This document shows, in pieces, positions 41,637-51,300 of a stretch of DNA of 64,000 nt; positions within the stretch are counted from its first letter, which is position 1, and the number at the start of each line of letters is the position of its first letter. This DNA comes from Microbacterium testaceum StLB037 (GTDB taxonomy: Bacteria; Actinomycetota; Actinomycetes; Actinomycetales; Microbacteriaceae). Both the position numbers and the translations under genes were made by a program. The notes under the pieces are model-generated. The model had not been told where the DNA came from. It saw only the letters and a program-made list of their open reading frames with translations, and made no database searches. The stretch is from NCBI RefSeq assembly GCF_900104345.1, contig NZ_FNJN01000003.1, forward strand, positions 62,001 to 126,000. Reading direction: 5' to 3'.

Positions 41637-44600
41637 GATCGCCGCGCGTGGGCGTCGACGCCGCGCAACCGTCGCGCTGTCAACCACCAGATGTCGTACA
41701 CGCGCCCTTCCTCGTCGCCGTCGGGCGGGAGCAGGCGGTTGCAGGTCATGTGGAGGACGCTGCGCAGGATCCCCTCCGCTCGGTCGTCGAGGCCGCTGCG
41801 CCCGAGACCGCACGAGGCGACGACGTCGTCCATCGCGTCCTGCAGCGAGGGCGCGGCACCAGCGAGCGCTCCGAGGGGCCCGTCCTCATCGAGTGTTGCG
41901 TCTGCGGCGAGAGCCCGGGTGAGCAGCGGCATGTTCGCCCGCACATAGCCGCGATCCGACGAACGGATTTCTTCGGAGCGCAGGCGGGAAAGGAACGACT
42001 CCGCTTCGTCGGCATCCGGGACGAGCGCACGCACGTAGAGCGCCATGAGGCCGAGGGCGAGCACGCGGCGATCCCCCGTGCCGAAGGAGGTGGCGGGTCC
42101 GGCGACCATGGCGGACTCGAGGCAGAAGAGGGTTTCGAAGCGATCGAAGTGCTCGGGGGTCGCATAGCGGCCGTATTCCGGGCGGTACGGCATCTCGAGC
42201 ACGTCCGAACTCATGCCGCGTCGACGGAGCTCTTCGTGAAGGTCCCGCACTGCCGCGCGCACGTCGTTCTCTCGGCCCGGTCGAACCCGGAGGCGGAGGC
42301 GGAGGTGGCTGCGCTGATCGCGATACCGCACGAAATACCAGCGGTCCACAGACGAGCGGAGCCGCGGATCCGCGGTCATGGCCCCTGCCAGGCGGCCCAG
42401 TACCGCGTCGCCGACCCGGGCCGGGGTGTACAGGTGGAAGGACATCCATCCGTCTCGTGTAGCCAGCGTGTCGTCGACGAAGAAGGGGGCGTGGACGGCC
42501 GCCGATGCGGCAGGAGCGTCGTACCGCAGCGTTCCTCGTCGGCGCGAGGACTGCGCCAATCGGACCGGCACGACGAACTCCGCTGCGTACCGTCCGCCCC
42601 GTTCGTCCGTGACCACGTGCTGCTCCGGATGAGGGAGCGCCTCTTGGAGGCGGATCACCGTGCGACGCCGCGCCTCCGACCGCAGATGCCGTTCGGCGAA
42701 CTCCGAGTCGAGATCGAGGAGAAGGCGGTTGTCATCCTGAACGTCGTAGACGTGGGCCGGAACGTCGAAGGTCCGCCGCCATTCATCCAGGGAACGTCGA
42801 AACGTCAGCGCGTCCGAAGGATCGAGGTGTTCGGGGACGGTGATCGTCCACTCCGCGGATCGGATCACGACATCTCCGCGGACGACCCGGGGGAGTCTCA
42901 GGCTCCGCTCGAACGGCCCCCACGAGAATCCTCCGAGGGGACGGCGTCGCACCGCGCCGATCTGCAGGGCCACCTGCACGATGTCGGGAGCCAACTGCGC
43001 GGTCAGCAAGTGGGATTGCGTCGGATGGACTTCCTCCCCCAGGCTCCGTGACCAGATCCGGAGGCGCTCGTAGTCGGCGACGACCCAGAGGTCGTCCAGA
43101 CCCATCGGCGACGTCGTCTCCGTCCCGAGCGGCGCGTTGATGGCCAGCAGGTGATCGCCGGTCGTCGGAGCGACGGCGACATTTCCGGCTCGAGCATCGC
43201 GTGGCAGGTACGAGAACTGCACCTCGCGTGCCGTATCGGGCGGTGCGGTCACGGCATACCTGCGCAGACCGAGGATCTCCGCCCGGAAGTCCGGGTCGAG
43301 CAGGTGCGCGAAACGGCCGAACGTCGTCCCGCCCTCGGCGACGGGGGCGTGGTTCAGGATGACCCGGAATCCCTCGATGGCCGTGTCGTCCTCCGCGATC
43401 TGGGCGAAGACATCGATGCTCGGCTGAGGAGGATCGGTGTCCACGGTCGGGACGGCCGCCACGAGCCGTGCCTCGACGTCGGCCGTGATGCGGATCTCCG
43501 CCGCGCCGTCGTGGAGAGCGGAGGTCAGCAGATCGTGGAGGACCCATTCGTACGGCGTGAGCTCGCGCGCGGTGCGCCCCGTTGCATCGATCGCCTGCGC
43601 CACGCTCCCGAGACCCCGCACGGGATCGAGGAGGTCGGCGAGGCGCACGGCGGACCCGAACCCGAAGCGTTCGAGGAAGAGGCGGTGATACTCGATCATC
43701 GCCTCCCGGTTCGACAGGGCTCCGTCGCCCGCACCGGGGGCGACGGCCGTGAGGAAGGTGGCGGCGTCGGCGATCGCGGCGCCGATCCTCCTCGGAAGGA
43801 TGCCCGCCGTGCCGGTGAGACCGACGTGCATCTCGACCGCGTCGCCGTCGTGAGAGTGCTCTCGCGCGGTGCGGTTCCCCACGCCCAGGGCGTCGGCGAG
43901 CCTCCCCCGATCCGCCGCCGCGACGTCGGAGGTCAACGACTGCAGGATCTCGGCGGCGGCGGGGGCGAGCTCCACCGGGGGCGATCCCCGGTGCGAGAGC
44001 CGTACCTGGGCGTTCGGGATGAGGAACCCGAGATCGACGAGATCCTGGATCGTCCGACGGATACGTGCGGGGTCGACAGTCGGATATCGCGTGCCGATGA
44101 AGCTCTCGAGATCCGCGAGCGTGCGCGGAGATGTCCGGGCACGCTCGATCAGGAGGGCGACCGCGTCCGTCACACGCACGCGCGCTTCGCGATCCTCGTG
44201 CCGGCCCAGGGCGAAGACGCCGGGAAGGATGAAGCGGTCGGCTTCGCGACGGATCAGATCGTTCGCCCGATAGCTCCCCGCACCCGTGTCCGTCTCTCGG
44301 GCGATCGCGGCCACCAGGCCGAGATCGGGGCGTATGTGGATGCGGGTTCGCTCTGATCGTGGGACCATCGCGGCGAGGTCCGTGGTGTCGGCGAAGATCC
44401 CCGCACCCACCGCCGAGAACAGGCCGAAGGGTGTCGGTCGCGTGTGCGCGCGGACGTAGTAGCGCTGAAGGCTCAGGAGCTTCGCCGGGTCCGGGGACGC
44501 CGTCTTCGTCGAACGGCGCGCCCATGCGTGCAGCCCCGGTGCGGCGTGGAGGACGGCGAGATCGAGGTCGGGGTCGGCGAGGATCTTCGAGGGCGTATCC

Positions 44601-44692
44601 GGTGGCTCCGGCGTGGCGAGGCCGGATCGCCATCGGTTCACGCGCAGGAGGAATCGATCCGCCGAGCGGTAGAGATATCTCGGCTCAGCCAT
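41633..44692 (-). CDS. lanB: Full-length class I lanthipeptide dehydratase LanB, cassette 1
   Basis: 1019 residues. The large N-terminal glutamylation domain has the family motif HTRPTPFGLFSAVGAG near residue 80. The C-terminal elimination domain (SpaB_C, from about residue 750) contains MSFHLYTPARVGDAVLGRLA, WYFVRYRD and MPYRPEYGRYATPEHFDRFE. Both domains on one chain mark a true class I LanB rather than a split thiopeptide enzyme. It would use glutamyl-tRNA to dehydrate Ser/Thr of the precursor to Dha/Dhb. It overlaps LanC by 8 bp upstream and the exporter gene by 4 bp downstream. Confidence 0.92.
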   Translation of the reverse strand: MAEPRYLYRSADRFLLRVNRWRSGLATPEPPDTPSKILADPDLDLAVLHAAPGLHAWARRSTKTASPDPAKLLSLQRYYVRAHTRPTPFGLFSAVGAGIFADTTDLAAMVPRSERTRIHIRPDLGLVAAIARETDTGAGSYRANDLIRREADRFILPGVFALGRHEDREARVRVTDAVALLIERARTSPRTLADLESFIGTRYPTVDPARIRRTIQDLVDLGFLIPNAQVRLSHRGSPPVELAPAAAEILQSLTSDVAAADRGRLADALGVGNRTAREHSHDGDAVEMHVGLTGTAGILPRRIGAAIADAATFLTAVAPGAGDGALSNREAMIEYHRLFLERFGFGSAVRLADLLDPVRGLGSVAQAIDATGRTARELTPYEWVLHDLLTSALHDGAAEIRITADVEARLVAAVPTVDTDPPQPSIDVFAQIAEDDTAIEGFRVILNHAPVAEGGTTFGRFAHLLDPDFRAEILGLRRYAVTAPPDTAREVQFSYLPRDARAGNVAVAPTTGDHLLAINAPLGTETTSPMGLDDLWVVADYERLRIWSRSLGEEVHPTQSHLLTAQLAPDIVQVALQIGAVRRRPLGGFSWGPFERSLRLPRVVRGDVVIRSAEWTITVPEHLDPSDALTFRRSLDEWRRTFDVPAHVYDVQDDNRLLLDLDSEFAERHLRSEARRRTVIRLQEALPHPEQHVVTDERGGRYAAEFVVPVRLAQSSRRRGTLRYDAPAASAAVHAPFFVDDTLATRDGWMSFHLYTPARVGDAVLGRLAGAMTADPRLRSSVDRWYFVRYRDQRSHLRLRLRVRPGRENDVRAAVRDLHEELRRRGMSSDVLEMPYRPEYGRYATPEHFDRFETLFCLESAMVAGPATSFGTGDRRVLALGLMALYVRALVPDADEAESFLSRLRSEEIRSSDRGYVRANMPLLTRALAADATLDEDGPLGALAGAAPSLQDAMDDVVASCGLGRSGLDDRAEGILRSVLHMTCNRLLPPDGDEEGRVYDIWWLTARRLRGVDAHARRS

Positions 44693-45986
44693 GGACCGCG
44701 CCGCCCGTCAGGAGCTCCGTACAGGCTCCCCGCGCACGGTCGTCGCCTCCCAGCATCACCAGAGCTCCTGCGGCCCCCATCAGGAACGCCGGGTCGTCGT
44801 GCGAGGCGAGGGAGAAGCCGAGCGGCGCGTCCGGGTCGAAAGACCGGAGAAGGCGTCGGGTGAGGGTGAGATGCAGGGCAGCCCACCTGTCCGGATGGAC
44901 GTAGGGCCGTGCGGCCCGCGCCAGGGCCAGGAGACCCGCGCTCCCGTGGCAGAGGCTCGCATCGTTCGCGGTGTCGGGTGCCGCGGACGCGAGCCGTTCG
45001 AGACGGGCGAGGAGGGATGCCGCGGCGTGGTCGCGGAGCCGACCATCGCCGAGCGCCTCTCCCGCGCGGATCACGGCCAGATCCACCCCCGCGTCGCCTG
45101 TGCACCACGCGGGCGTCCCGGGACGTGCGGTCTCGTCCGCGGAGAGCCCCTCGCCGACGCGCACCGCGAACACTTCGTGTGTCAGTCGTGCCACCTGTTC
45201 GCGCACCGCGCCGTCGCCGACTTCGGCGATCACCGAGGTCGAGAGGGCGAGGAGGATGCCGGCGGCTCCGTGGGCGATCCCCAGCCGATCGACGACCTCG
45301 CCGGGCGTGTCCTGACGGGTCGGCGTCCGGGCGTGCAGGACGTGGATGGGTCTCGAGGACCTCCGCACGATCGCCCCCAGGTCGCTGCTCACCGCGCGCG
45401 CGACCTCCCGTGCCGACGAATCGCCGCCGGCCGCCGCTGAGCTCAGATGGAGCAGCCAGCCTGCACGCCCCGAGATGACGTCGATATCGGACTCGTGAGA
45501 GGGTGGCCGCCTCCTGACGTCCTCGAGCATCGATGCTCGAACCCGATCGCGGAATCGCACGGATGCCGCGGCGTAGCGGTCATCGCGCGCGGCGAAGGCT
45601 GCGAGCACGCGGTCCACTCCGCTGGCTCCGTCGTAGAGCCCCAGTGATGTCAGCGGGTGCACCTTCGTCGCGCCGATGGCGGCGGACAACAGCTCGTGCG
45701 CCGCTGAGCCCACCCCGGTCGGGCCACGCTGCAGGAGGAGGTGAGCGTACGCGATGCCCGCGAACCCGTTGCCGAGGGTCCGAGCATCCCAGGACACCTC
45801 GGCGCCTGAGGCGAGTCCACGCGATACGAGGTCCGACACCGCTGGTGCGTCGGAGAGACGGTCCAGGCACGAGGAGATCGCCTCTCGGTCGACGTCGAGG
45901 ATCGGTTCCGTGGACGCGTCCCCCGAGGTCGCGAGGGCTCCCCGGTCGTGACCGGGGAGCCCCGCGGGCGACGGCGGGGTCAGCAC
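44685..45986 (-). CDS. lanC: Lanthionine synthetase LanC (cyclase), cassette 1
   Basis: A 433-residue LanC. Zinc ligands are C295 in PAWCTGDAG and C346-H347 in SLCHGSAG. The alpha/alpha-barrel repeats show as GFAGIAYAHLL, SGRAGWLLHLS, AHGAAGILLAL and CHGSAGLLALA. It adds Cys thiols to dehydrated residues to close lanthionine rings. The start is uncertain: no ATG, GTG or TTG lies in frame after the hairpin at 45935-45962, so translation must begin before it. GTG 45986, overlapping the precursor stop, is preferred, with GTG 46013 as alternative. The hairpin thus lies inside the lanC coding sequence. Confidence 0.88.
   Translation of the reverse strand: MLTPPSPAGLPGHDRGALATSGDASTEPILDVDREAISSCLDRLSDAPAVSDLVSRGLASGAEVSWDARTLGNGFAGIAYAHLLLQRGPTGVGSAAHELLSAAIGATKVHPLTSLGLYDGASGVDRVLAAFAARDDRYAAASVRFRDRVRASMLEDVRRRPPSHESDIDVISGRAGWLLHLSSAAAGGDSSAREVARAVSSDLGAIVRRSSRPIHVLHARTPTRQDTPGEVVDRLGIAHGAAGILLALSTSVIAEVGDGAVREQVARLTHEVFAVRVGEGLSADETARPGTPAWCTGDAGVDLAVIRAGEALGDGRLRDHAAASLLARLERLASAAPDTANDASLCHGSAGLLALARAARPYVHPDRWAALHLTLTRRLLRSFDPDAPLGFSLASHDDPAFLMGAAGALVMLGGDDRARGACTELLTGGAVHG
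45935..45962 (-). promoter_or_regulatory. Strong hairpin just after the cassette 1 precursor gene
   Basis: GGGCTCCCCGGT (45935-45946) and ACCGGGGAGCCC (45951-45962) form a perfect 12-bp stem with a 4-nt loop, starting 18 nt after the precursor stop. In lanthipeptide operons such hairpins lower transcription or stabilise the precursor mRNA. Here it lies in the early lanC codons. Confidence 0.65.
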
Positions 45987-46144
45987 CGCCCCGTCGTCTG
46001 CGTCGACCCGCACGCCCCGGTGATCAGGATCGTCTTGCAGATGATCCGGCTCAATCGGATGACCGGCGTGGATGCGGGTTGGACCGCGGCGCCACGGGCA
46101 CCGAGCTGCGGGTCGAGGTCGAAATCCTCCAGTGCGTCCGTCAT
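45980..46144 (-). CDS. lanA: Class I lanthipeptide precursor LanA, cassette 1
   Basis: A 54-residue precursor. The leader holds FDLDPQLG at residues 8-15, matching the F-(N/D)-L-D box that LanB recognises. The C-terminal part has three Cys (36, 45, 54) with Ser/Thr at suitable distances: S32-C36 (SRIIC), T42-C45 (TGAC) and T51-C54 (TGRC), plus T38, S47, T48 and T50 as possible Dhb/Dha. The last residue is Cys. Core probably begins between S25 and V28; no protease gene is seen. ATG 46144 overlaps the upstream stop (ATGA). The role is inferred from leader motif, Cys pattern and place directly before lanC and lanB. Confidence 0.82.
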   Translation of the reverse strand: MTDALEDFDLDPQLGARGAAVQPASTPVIRLSRIICKTILITGACGSTQTTGRC

Positions 46145-46551
46145 GTCAGTTTCCCCACTTTCTCTGTGTTTCTGTCGGTCCCGGCGCCAAAGACGGCGTA
46201 GGACACCCAAGCCCCGACGAGCGCTGCTCCCACGGCCGCCCACACGGCCGGGACGCCCCCGAGGATGATCGCGACGGCACCGGCGACGACCACGAGCTCG
46301 GCCGACCATTGCGCGACCACTCGGCCTCCTGCGCGAGGGCGCGCGCCGGCTTCGCGTGATCGCGCGCGCGCCCTGACGTGCAGGATCGCCAGACCAGCGC
46401 CCGAGATCAGCAGCAGGGCGCCGCCCGTCGCGGTGGTCCCCGGCGTGAAGGACGGCGTGATGGTCGTCGTCAGGAGGACGATCGCCGCGACGAAGAGACC
46501 GTCGGCAAGGGCGAAGCCTCTGCGGAGGGTCCGATCGTTCTCAGTTGACAT
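46141..46551 (-). CDS. Small membrane protein leading cassette 1, possible immunity factor
   Basis: 136 residues with no recognised family. About four hydrophobic segments: ALADGLFVAAIVLLTTTI, ATGGALLLISGAGLAILHV, AELVVVAGAVAIILGGVPAV and WAAVGAALVGAWVSYAVFGA, with a basic loop (RARARSREAGARPRAGG) in the middle. It starts 11 bp inside the end of the cassette 2 exporter gene and ends overlapping the precursor start, so it is co-translated with both. An immunity or export-accessory role is suggested by position only. Confidence 0.65.
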   Translation of the reverse strand: MSTENDRTLRRGFALADGLFVAAIVLLTTTITPSFTPGTTATGGALLLISGAGLAILHVRARARSREAGARPRAGGRVVAQWSAELVVVAGAVAIILGGVPAVWAAVGAALVGAWVSYAVFGAGTDRNTEKVGKLT

Positions 46552-48304
46552 AACCACTCGCCTGCAGCCGGAACATCTGGGCATAGAGACCGTTGTCGTC
46601 CATGAGGGAGTGGTGATCGCCTTTCTCCACGAGCTGGCCGCCCTGCAGCACCAGGACCTCGTCGGCGGTGCGAACCGTCGAGAACCGGTGCGAGATCAGG
46701 ATCTTCGTCGCAAGGTGGCTCTCTTCGGTGAGTCGGGAGAAGACGGCCTCCTCCGCGCGCGCATCCAGAGAGGCGGTGGGCTCGTCCAAGACGATGACCG
46801 GGGAGCGTCGGAACAGCGCGCGAGCCAGTGCGATCCGCTGCCACTGCCCGCCGGAGAGTTGCTTGCCGTCGGCGAACCATTTGCCGAGCTGCGTATCGAT
46901 CCCGTGCTCGAGGGTACGGACCGTCGAGGTCATCTCCGCGCGATGGAGCGCTTCGCGGACGCCCTCGTCGTCGTCGGCCCTCGAGATCCTGCCGAAGGCG
47001 ACGTTGTGGCGGACGGACGCTTCGTACTGGATGAAGTCCTGGAAGAGCACGGTGAGGTGATCCCGGTACTGGTCGCGGTCGAAGGTCCGAATGTCGACTC
47101 CGTCGAGCAGGATTCGTCCGGACGTGGGCTCGTACAGCCGCGCGAGGAGCTTGACGATGGTCGACTTGCCGGCTCCGTTCTCTCCGACCAGCGCGACGGT
47201 GCGCCCGGCGGCGATCGTGGCGGAGAATCCGTTCAGGGCGGGCTGTTGCTGCCCGGGGTAGGCGAACGTCACGTCCTCGAAGACGATCTCGTGGGCGGGT
47301 GAATCCGGCACGTCGACCTGCCCCGGTCCGGCAGGAGCCGCATCCGTCACGGGCAGGTCCAGGAAGGCGAACAGGTTCCCGAGGAACAGGGTGTGCTCCA
47401 CGAGCTGCCCCAGTCCGCCGATCAGCATCTGCGCCGCAACGGTCACCGCACCGATCGCCCCGATGTAGGCGGCGAGTCGTCCCAGGTCACCGGCGTTGAA
47501 GGCGTCGCCGATCGCGAGGAAGACGGCCACGGCGGTCACCGCGACTCCCGCCAGACCGGAGAGTGCCGTGGCCCGGCTCCGGCGTCGTTCGATCGCCATG
47601 TCGACCGTGTAGAACCGCCCGAGCATCGCGCGATAAGAATCGATGAAGTGCGTCACCAGGCCGAAGAGGCGGGTCTCTTTGTAGGTCTTGTCGTTCGTCA
47701 CGAGTGCCAGCAGATATTGGCCCCTCCGCCGTTCCTCCGAACGATCCCGCTCGACGGCCCACAATCTTCGGACGAAGATCTGATTGGCGACGACCGGAAG
47801 GATCGGGGCGAGAAGGACGAAGAGCGCGACCAGTGGACTCCATGTCACGAGCACGCCCATGAGGAGCACGAGCGAGACGGCGCCCGATACCGCCGCGATC
47901 AGTTGGGCGAAGAATTGATACGGTCGTCCGGTTGCTTCGCGGGTCGCCAGTTGGAGACGGTTGTAGACGTCGGGGTTCTCGAAATCACGGAGCGAAAGCG
48001 TCCCCGATTTCTCCATCAGGCGCACGTTGAAGGCATTCGAGACCCGTTGTTCGAGAGCCGCCTGCCAGTACCCCTGAAGAGTCGTGAGGATCAGTCCGAG
48101 CAGGGCGAGACCCGCGAACAGTGCGGGATAGATCAGCAGCGAGGACGGGTCCGTCGCCGACTGCACGGCGTTCACCGTGAGGCCGAGCAGAACCACCTGC
48201 GCGACGGGGATCACGGCGTCACAGGCAGTGGTCAGCAGAATGCCGAGGACGCCGCGCGGGTTCGTCTCCCACACGAGTCGCAGCACGCGAGACCAGTTGT
48301 TCAT
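46541..48304 (-). CDS. lanT: Lanthipeptide ABC exporter of cassette 2 (LanT-type)
   Basis: A 587-residue fused membrane/ATPase ABC half-transporter without a C39 peptidase. The membrane domain spans about residues 15-310. Walker A is GENGAGKST, the signature QLSGGQWQRIALARA and Walker B VIVLDEPTASLD; the switch His is in LISHRFSTV. It has the canonical LSGGQ signature that the cassette 1 exporter lacks. ATG 48304 overlaps the LanB2 stop (ATGA). It would act as a dimer to export the cassette 2 peptide. A homodimer or a heterodimer with the other exporter are both possible. Confidence 0.88.
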   Translation of the reverse strand: MNNWSRVLRLVWETNPRGVLGILLTTACDAVIPVAQVVLLGLTVNAVQSATDPSSLLIYPALFAGLALLGLILTTLQGYWQAALEQRVSNAFNVRLMEKSGTLSLRDFENPDVYNRLQLATREATGRPYQFFAQLIAAVSGAVSLVLLMGVLVTWSPLVALFVLLAPILPVVANQIFVRRLWAVERDRSEERRRGQYLLALVTNDKTYKETRLFGLVTHFIDSYRAMLGRFYTVDMAIERRRSRATALSGLAGVAVTAVAVFLAIGDAFNAGDLGRLAAYIGAIGAVTVAAQMLIGGLGQLVEHTLFLGNLFAFLDLPVTDAAPAGPGQVDVPDSPAHEIVFEDVTFAYPGQQQPALNGFSATIAAGRTVALVGENGAGKSTIVKLLARLYEPTSGRILLDGVDIRTFDRDQYRDHLTVLFQDFIQYEASVRHNVAFGRISRADDDEGVREALHRAEMTSTVRTLEHGIDTQLGKWFADGKQLSGGQWQRIALARALFRRSPVIVLDEPTASLDARAEEAVFSRLTEESHLATKILISHRFSTVRTADEVLVLQGGQLVEKGDHHSLMDDNGLYAQMFRLQASGYVN

Positions 48305-51300
48305 CGGACGCTCTCCCTCGTGTCGGTGTGCGGGGGCTCGATGTCGGCGAAGGCCCGCTCGCGTCTCGCGGCGGCTTCTGCCGTCAGCGCCCAGAGCCCG
48401 AGCGCCCGGGGTTCGATCGCATTACCGATCGGGTAGACCCGGTTGAAGGTCATGTGCATGATCGTGGCCGCAGCTGCCGCGAGGTCGTCGACACCGTGCT
48501 CGCGCCGGAAGGCCTCCGCGAACGCGCGCAGCGTCGCCCGGCACTCGTCGAGCGCCAGACGGAGTTCCGCGGTCTCGGCGAATCCGACGCTGCGGAGAGC
48601 CTCGCCCGGGTCGCGAAGGGCCGAAAGGAGCGCCGGACGGTTCTCGCGGTAGAAGCGCCGGAAGGAGGCATCCGTGCTCGGCTCGACACCGAGCGCGGAG
48701 TGCGACACGCCGATCGCCTCGTGCAGGTGGGCGAGCAGCGCGACTCCCACCACATCGTCGCTCGCCTCCGACGGGGTGGCCGTCGCCCTGGCCGCAGCGA
48801 GCGCGATGGCGAGGCGCGACGTGGCTTCGAAGACGGGAAGGGCTTTGACGTACAGCGCCTCGCCTCCATAACGCTGGAACTCCGGGACGTAGCCGGTGAG
48901 TGAGCTTTCCCGCACGACGCGCTGTGCGACCAGAGCATCCGCCCATCGGGCGACGGCAGTGCGCAGCCGATCGAGGTGACGGGGGGTGCGAGCACGCAAC
49001 CGGATGCGAAGCGCATGGCCCGGGAGGGGGTATCGCACGAAGAACCATCGGTCTCGAAGCGAACGCGTGGCCTCGAGAAGCAGACCGAGATGCGAGGAGA
49101 GGACGAGTTCGAGGTCGGCGAGGCTCGCCTGGACATCGATGCACACCCACCGCGGGTCCCATTCCTGGCTGGTGCGGATCCCCGCCGGAGCCGTGCGCCT
49201 CGCACTCGGGTGCCGGTGAGGGGACTCCGACTCCTCGGGCGCGGGGAGGGCCACCGAGACGACGAGTTCGTGAGCGAACGACGCTCCTGCGGGATCGGTG
49301 ACCAGGCCCGGATGCCCGCCGTCCCGGTCATCCTCATCCGCGTCCAGTGATTCTTCGAAGACGAGCGCTGTCCCACTCGTGAGCGCGCGGGACTGCTCCT
49401 CGGCGAGGATGGCGACGTCGATCTCCGCGTCCAGATCCAGCGGCAGTCGGTTGTCGTCGCGCACGAGGGTCACGCGAGCCGGCATCCGTAGCTCGTCGCG
49501 CGTCGCGCGCAAGGTGGAGGCGAAGCCCACCGAACCTTCCGCCGCGGCGAGGAGGGCGGGATGGATGTTCCACCGCGCGGGGCTGAAGATGACCCGGTTC
49601 CGAACGACCCGCGGGAGGTAGGGAGCGCCGGAGAGACGGCCCCAGTCGAAGATGTTGAAGCCCCGGAGGCCGTCCCTGGACAACTCGATGAGCAGCCGGA
49701 TGACGTTCGGCGCCGACAGGGGCGACAGCATGTGATTCTCCACGAATCTCACGCGGTCACCACGGCGCCGGTCCACGAGGTAGAACGACGAGCCGTCGTT
49801 ACCGACCAGCACGTCCGCGAGGCTCATCCCCGTCGATGTGTCGGATGCCACGCCGACGTCGAGGACGTCCAGAGAGGGCGCGGACGTACGGGCGACGTTG
49901 GCCATCCGCGCTTTGTCCGGCAGGTAGCGCAGCAGGACGAGGCGCGTATCGGGCGCGCTGTGGCGTGACTCCCTCGCGAGCATCGCGTCGACGAGGTCGG
50001 CCGCGTCGTCGAGCACACCCGTGAAGCGCCCCGTCGAACGTCCGCCGAGCGCGAGGCCCTCCGGCAGGACGGCGAGATCGAAGTCGCCGCGGTCCACGTG
50101 TGCCGCCGAGCGCGCGAGGACACGGACGAACAGATCGAAGGAGGCGGACGGGGGCCGCGTGTCCTCCGTCTCGTAGGCGGTCAGGATGTCGTCGGTGAGC
50201 TCCAGGGGCGTGCCGGACAGAAGAGCAGCCGTGTAGGCCCCCAGGAGGGCCGAAGCGCCCGCGGAGTCCGTGGGGGCGGGGAAGCCGGGAAGGGGGTAGG
50301 TACGAAGGGGGAGCTGGTAGCCCGCGGGCGCCTCGAGTCCCCGGCTCGCGCTTAGGAGCTCGAGAACGGGGACCTCGCCGCCGACGCCGTAGCGCTCGAG
50401 GAAGTGCTGCTCGTACTCGACGATGGAGGCGGGACGCGGCGGGAAGAAGCTCGTGCGCACGAGGACGTCGGCGACGTCTTCGACACGACGTGCCACTTTC
50501 TCGGAGAGCGTCGCCGAGGCCAGCGCGAGTCCGGCGTTCACCGTCACGGTCGAGTCGGAGAAATCGGAGAGCAGGGCGCTCTGGCTGCTTCTCGCGGTCG
50601 GCAGCGTGGCGTTCAGGCCCTCGATGTCCCGGACGGCGGACAGGGAGGAGAGGATGCGATCCAGTTCGCCGCGCTCGACCCGGAATTCGGCTCCGCCCCG
50701 GGTCAGGGCGTCGAGTATCGGTACGCCCTCGTTCCCCGGAATGAGGCTCGGCACGACGGCCGGGTACAGCACACCCTGGGTCAACAGAGTGTCCACAAGT
50801 CCCTCGATGGTCTCGGGCGCGATGCCGGGGTGGGCGGCGCGCAGCAGTTCGACGACCTCGTCCGCGCTCGCGCCCTCTGCCGCAGCAGTCAGAGCCTGCT
50901 GCACGGGGGTCGTCACCAGGAGGTCGACGTGGTTGCTCACCGAGGTGCCGAACACGTTCGACTGCGCGACGTCCAGGCGGCCCGCGATCTGCTGGGCGTA
51001 GGGGTTCACGGCGAGCGGCAGCCGCCGGGCTCCACCGCCGGTCGACAGCGACGTGGCGAAGGCCATCAGCCAGGCGAAGTCCGCGAAGGCTTCCACTCTG
51101 CCGATGGGGTCGTCCTCGAGGCGCAGATCCGTGTGCGCACCGAAGGTCCCCAACGCCACTCCCGCGAAGAGCCCGAAGGGCGTCGGACGGTTCGACATCC
51201 GCAAGAGGTACTTGCGCAGGCTGCGCAGAGCACCGAGTTCTTTCCGCTCGTCGCTCGAGAAAGGAGCGGCTTCATGGAGTCGGCGGAGCTGATCGACCAG

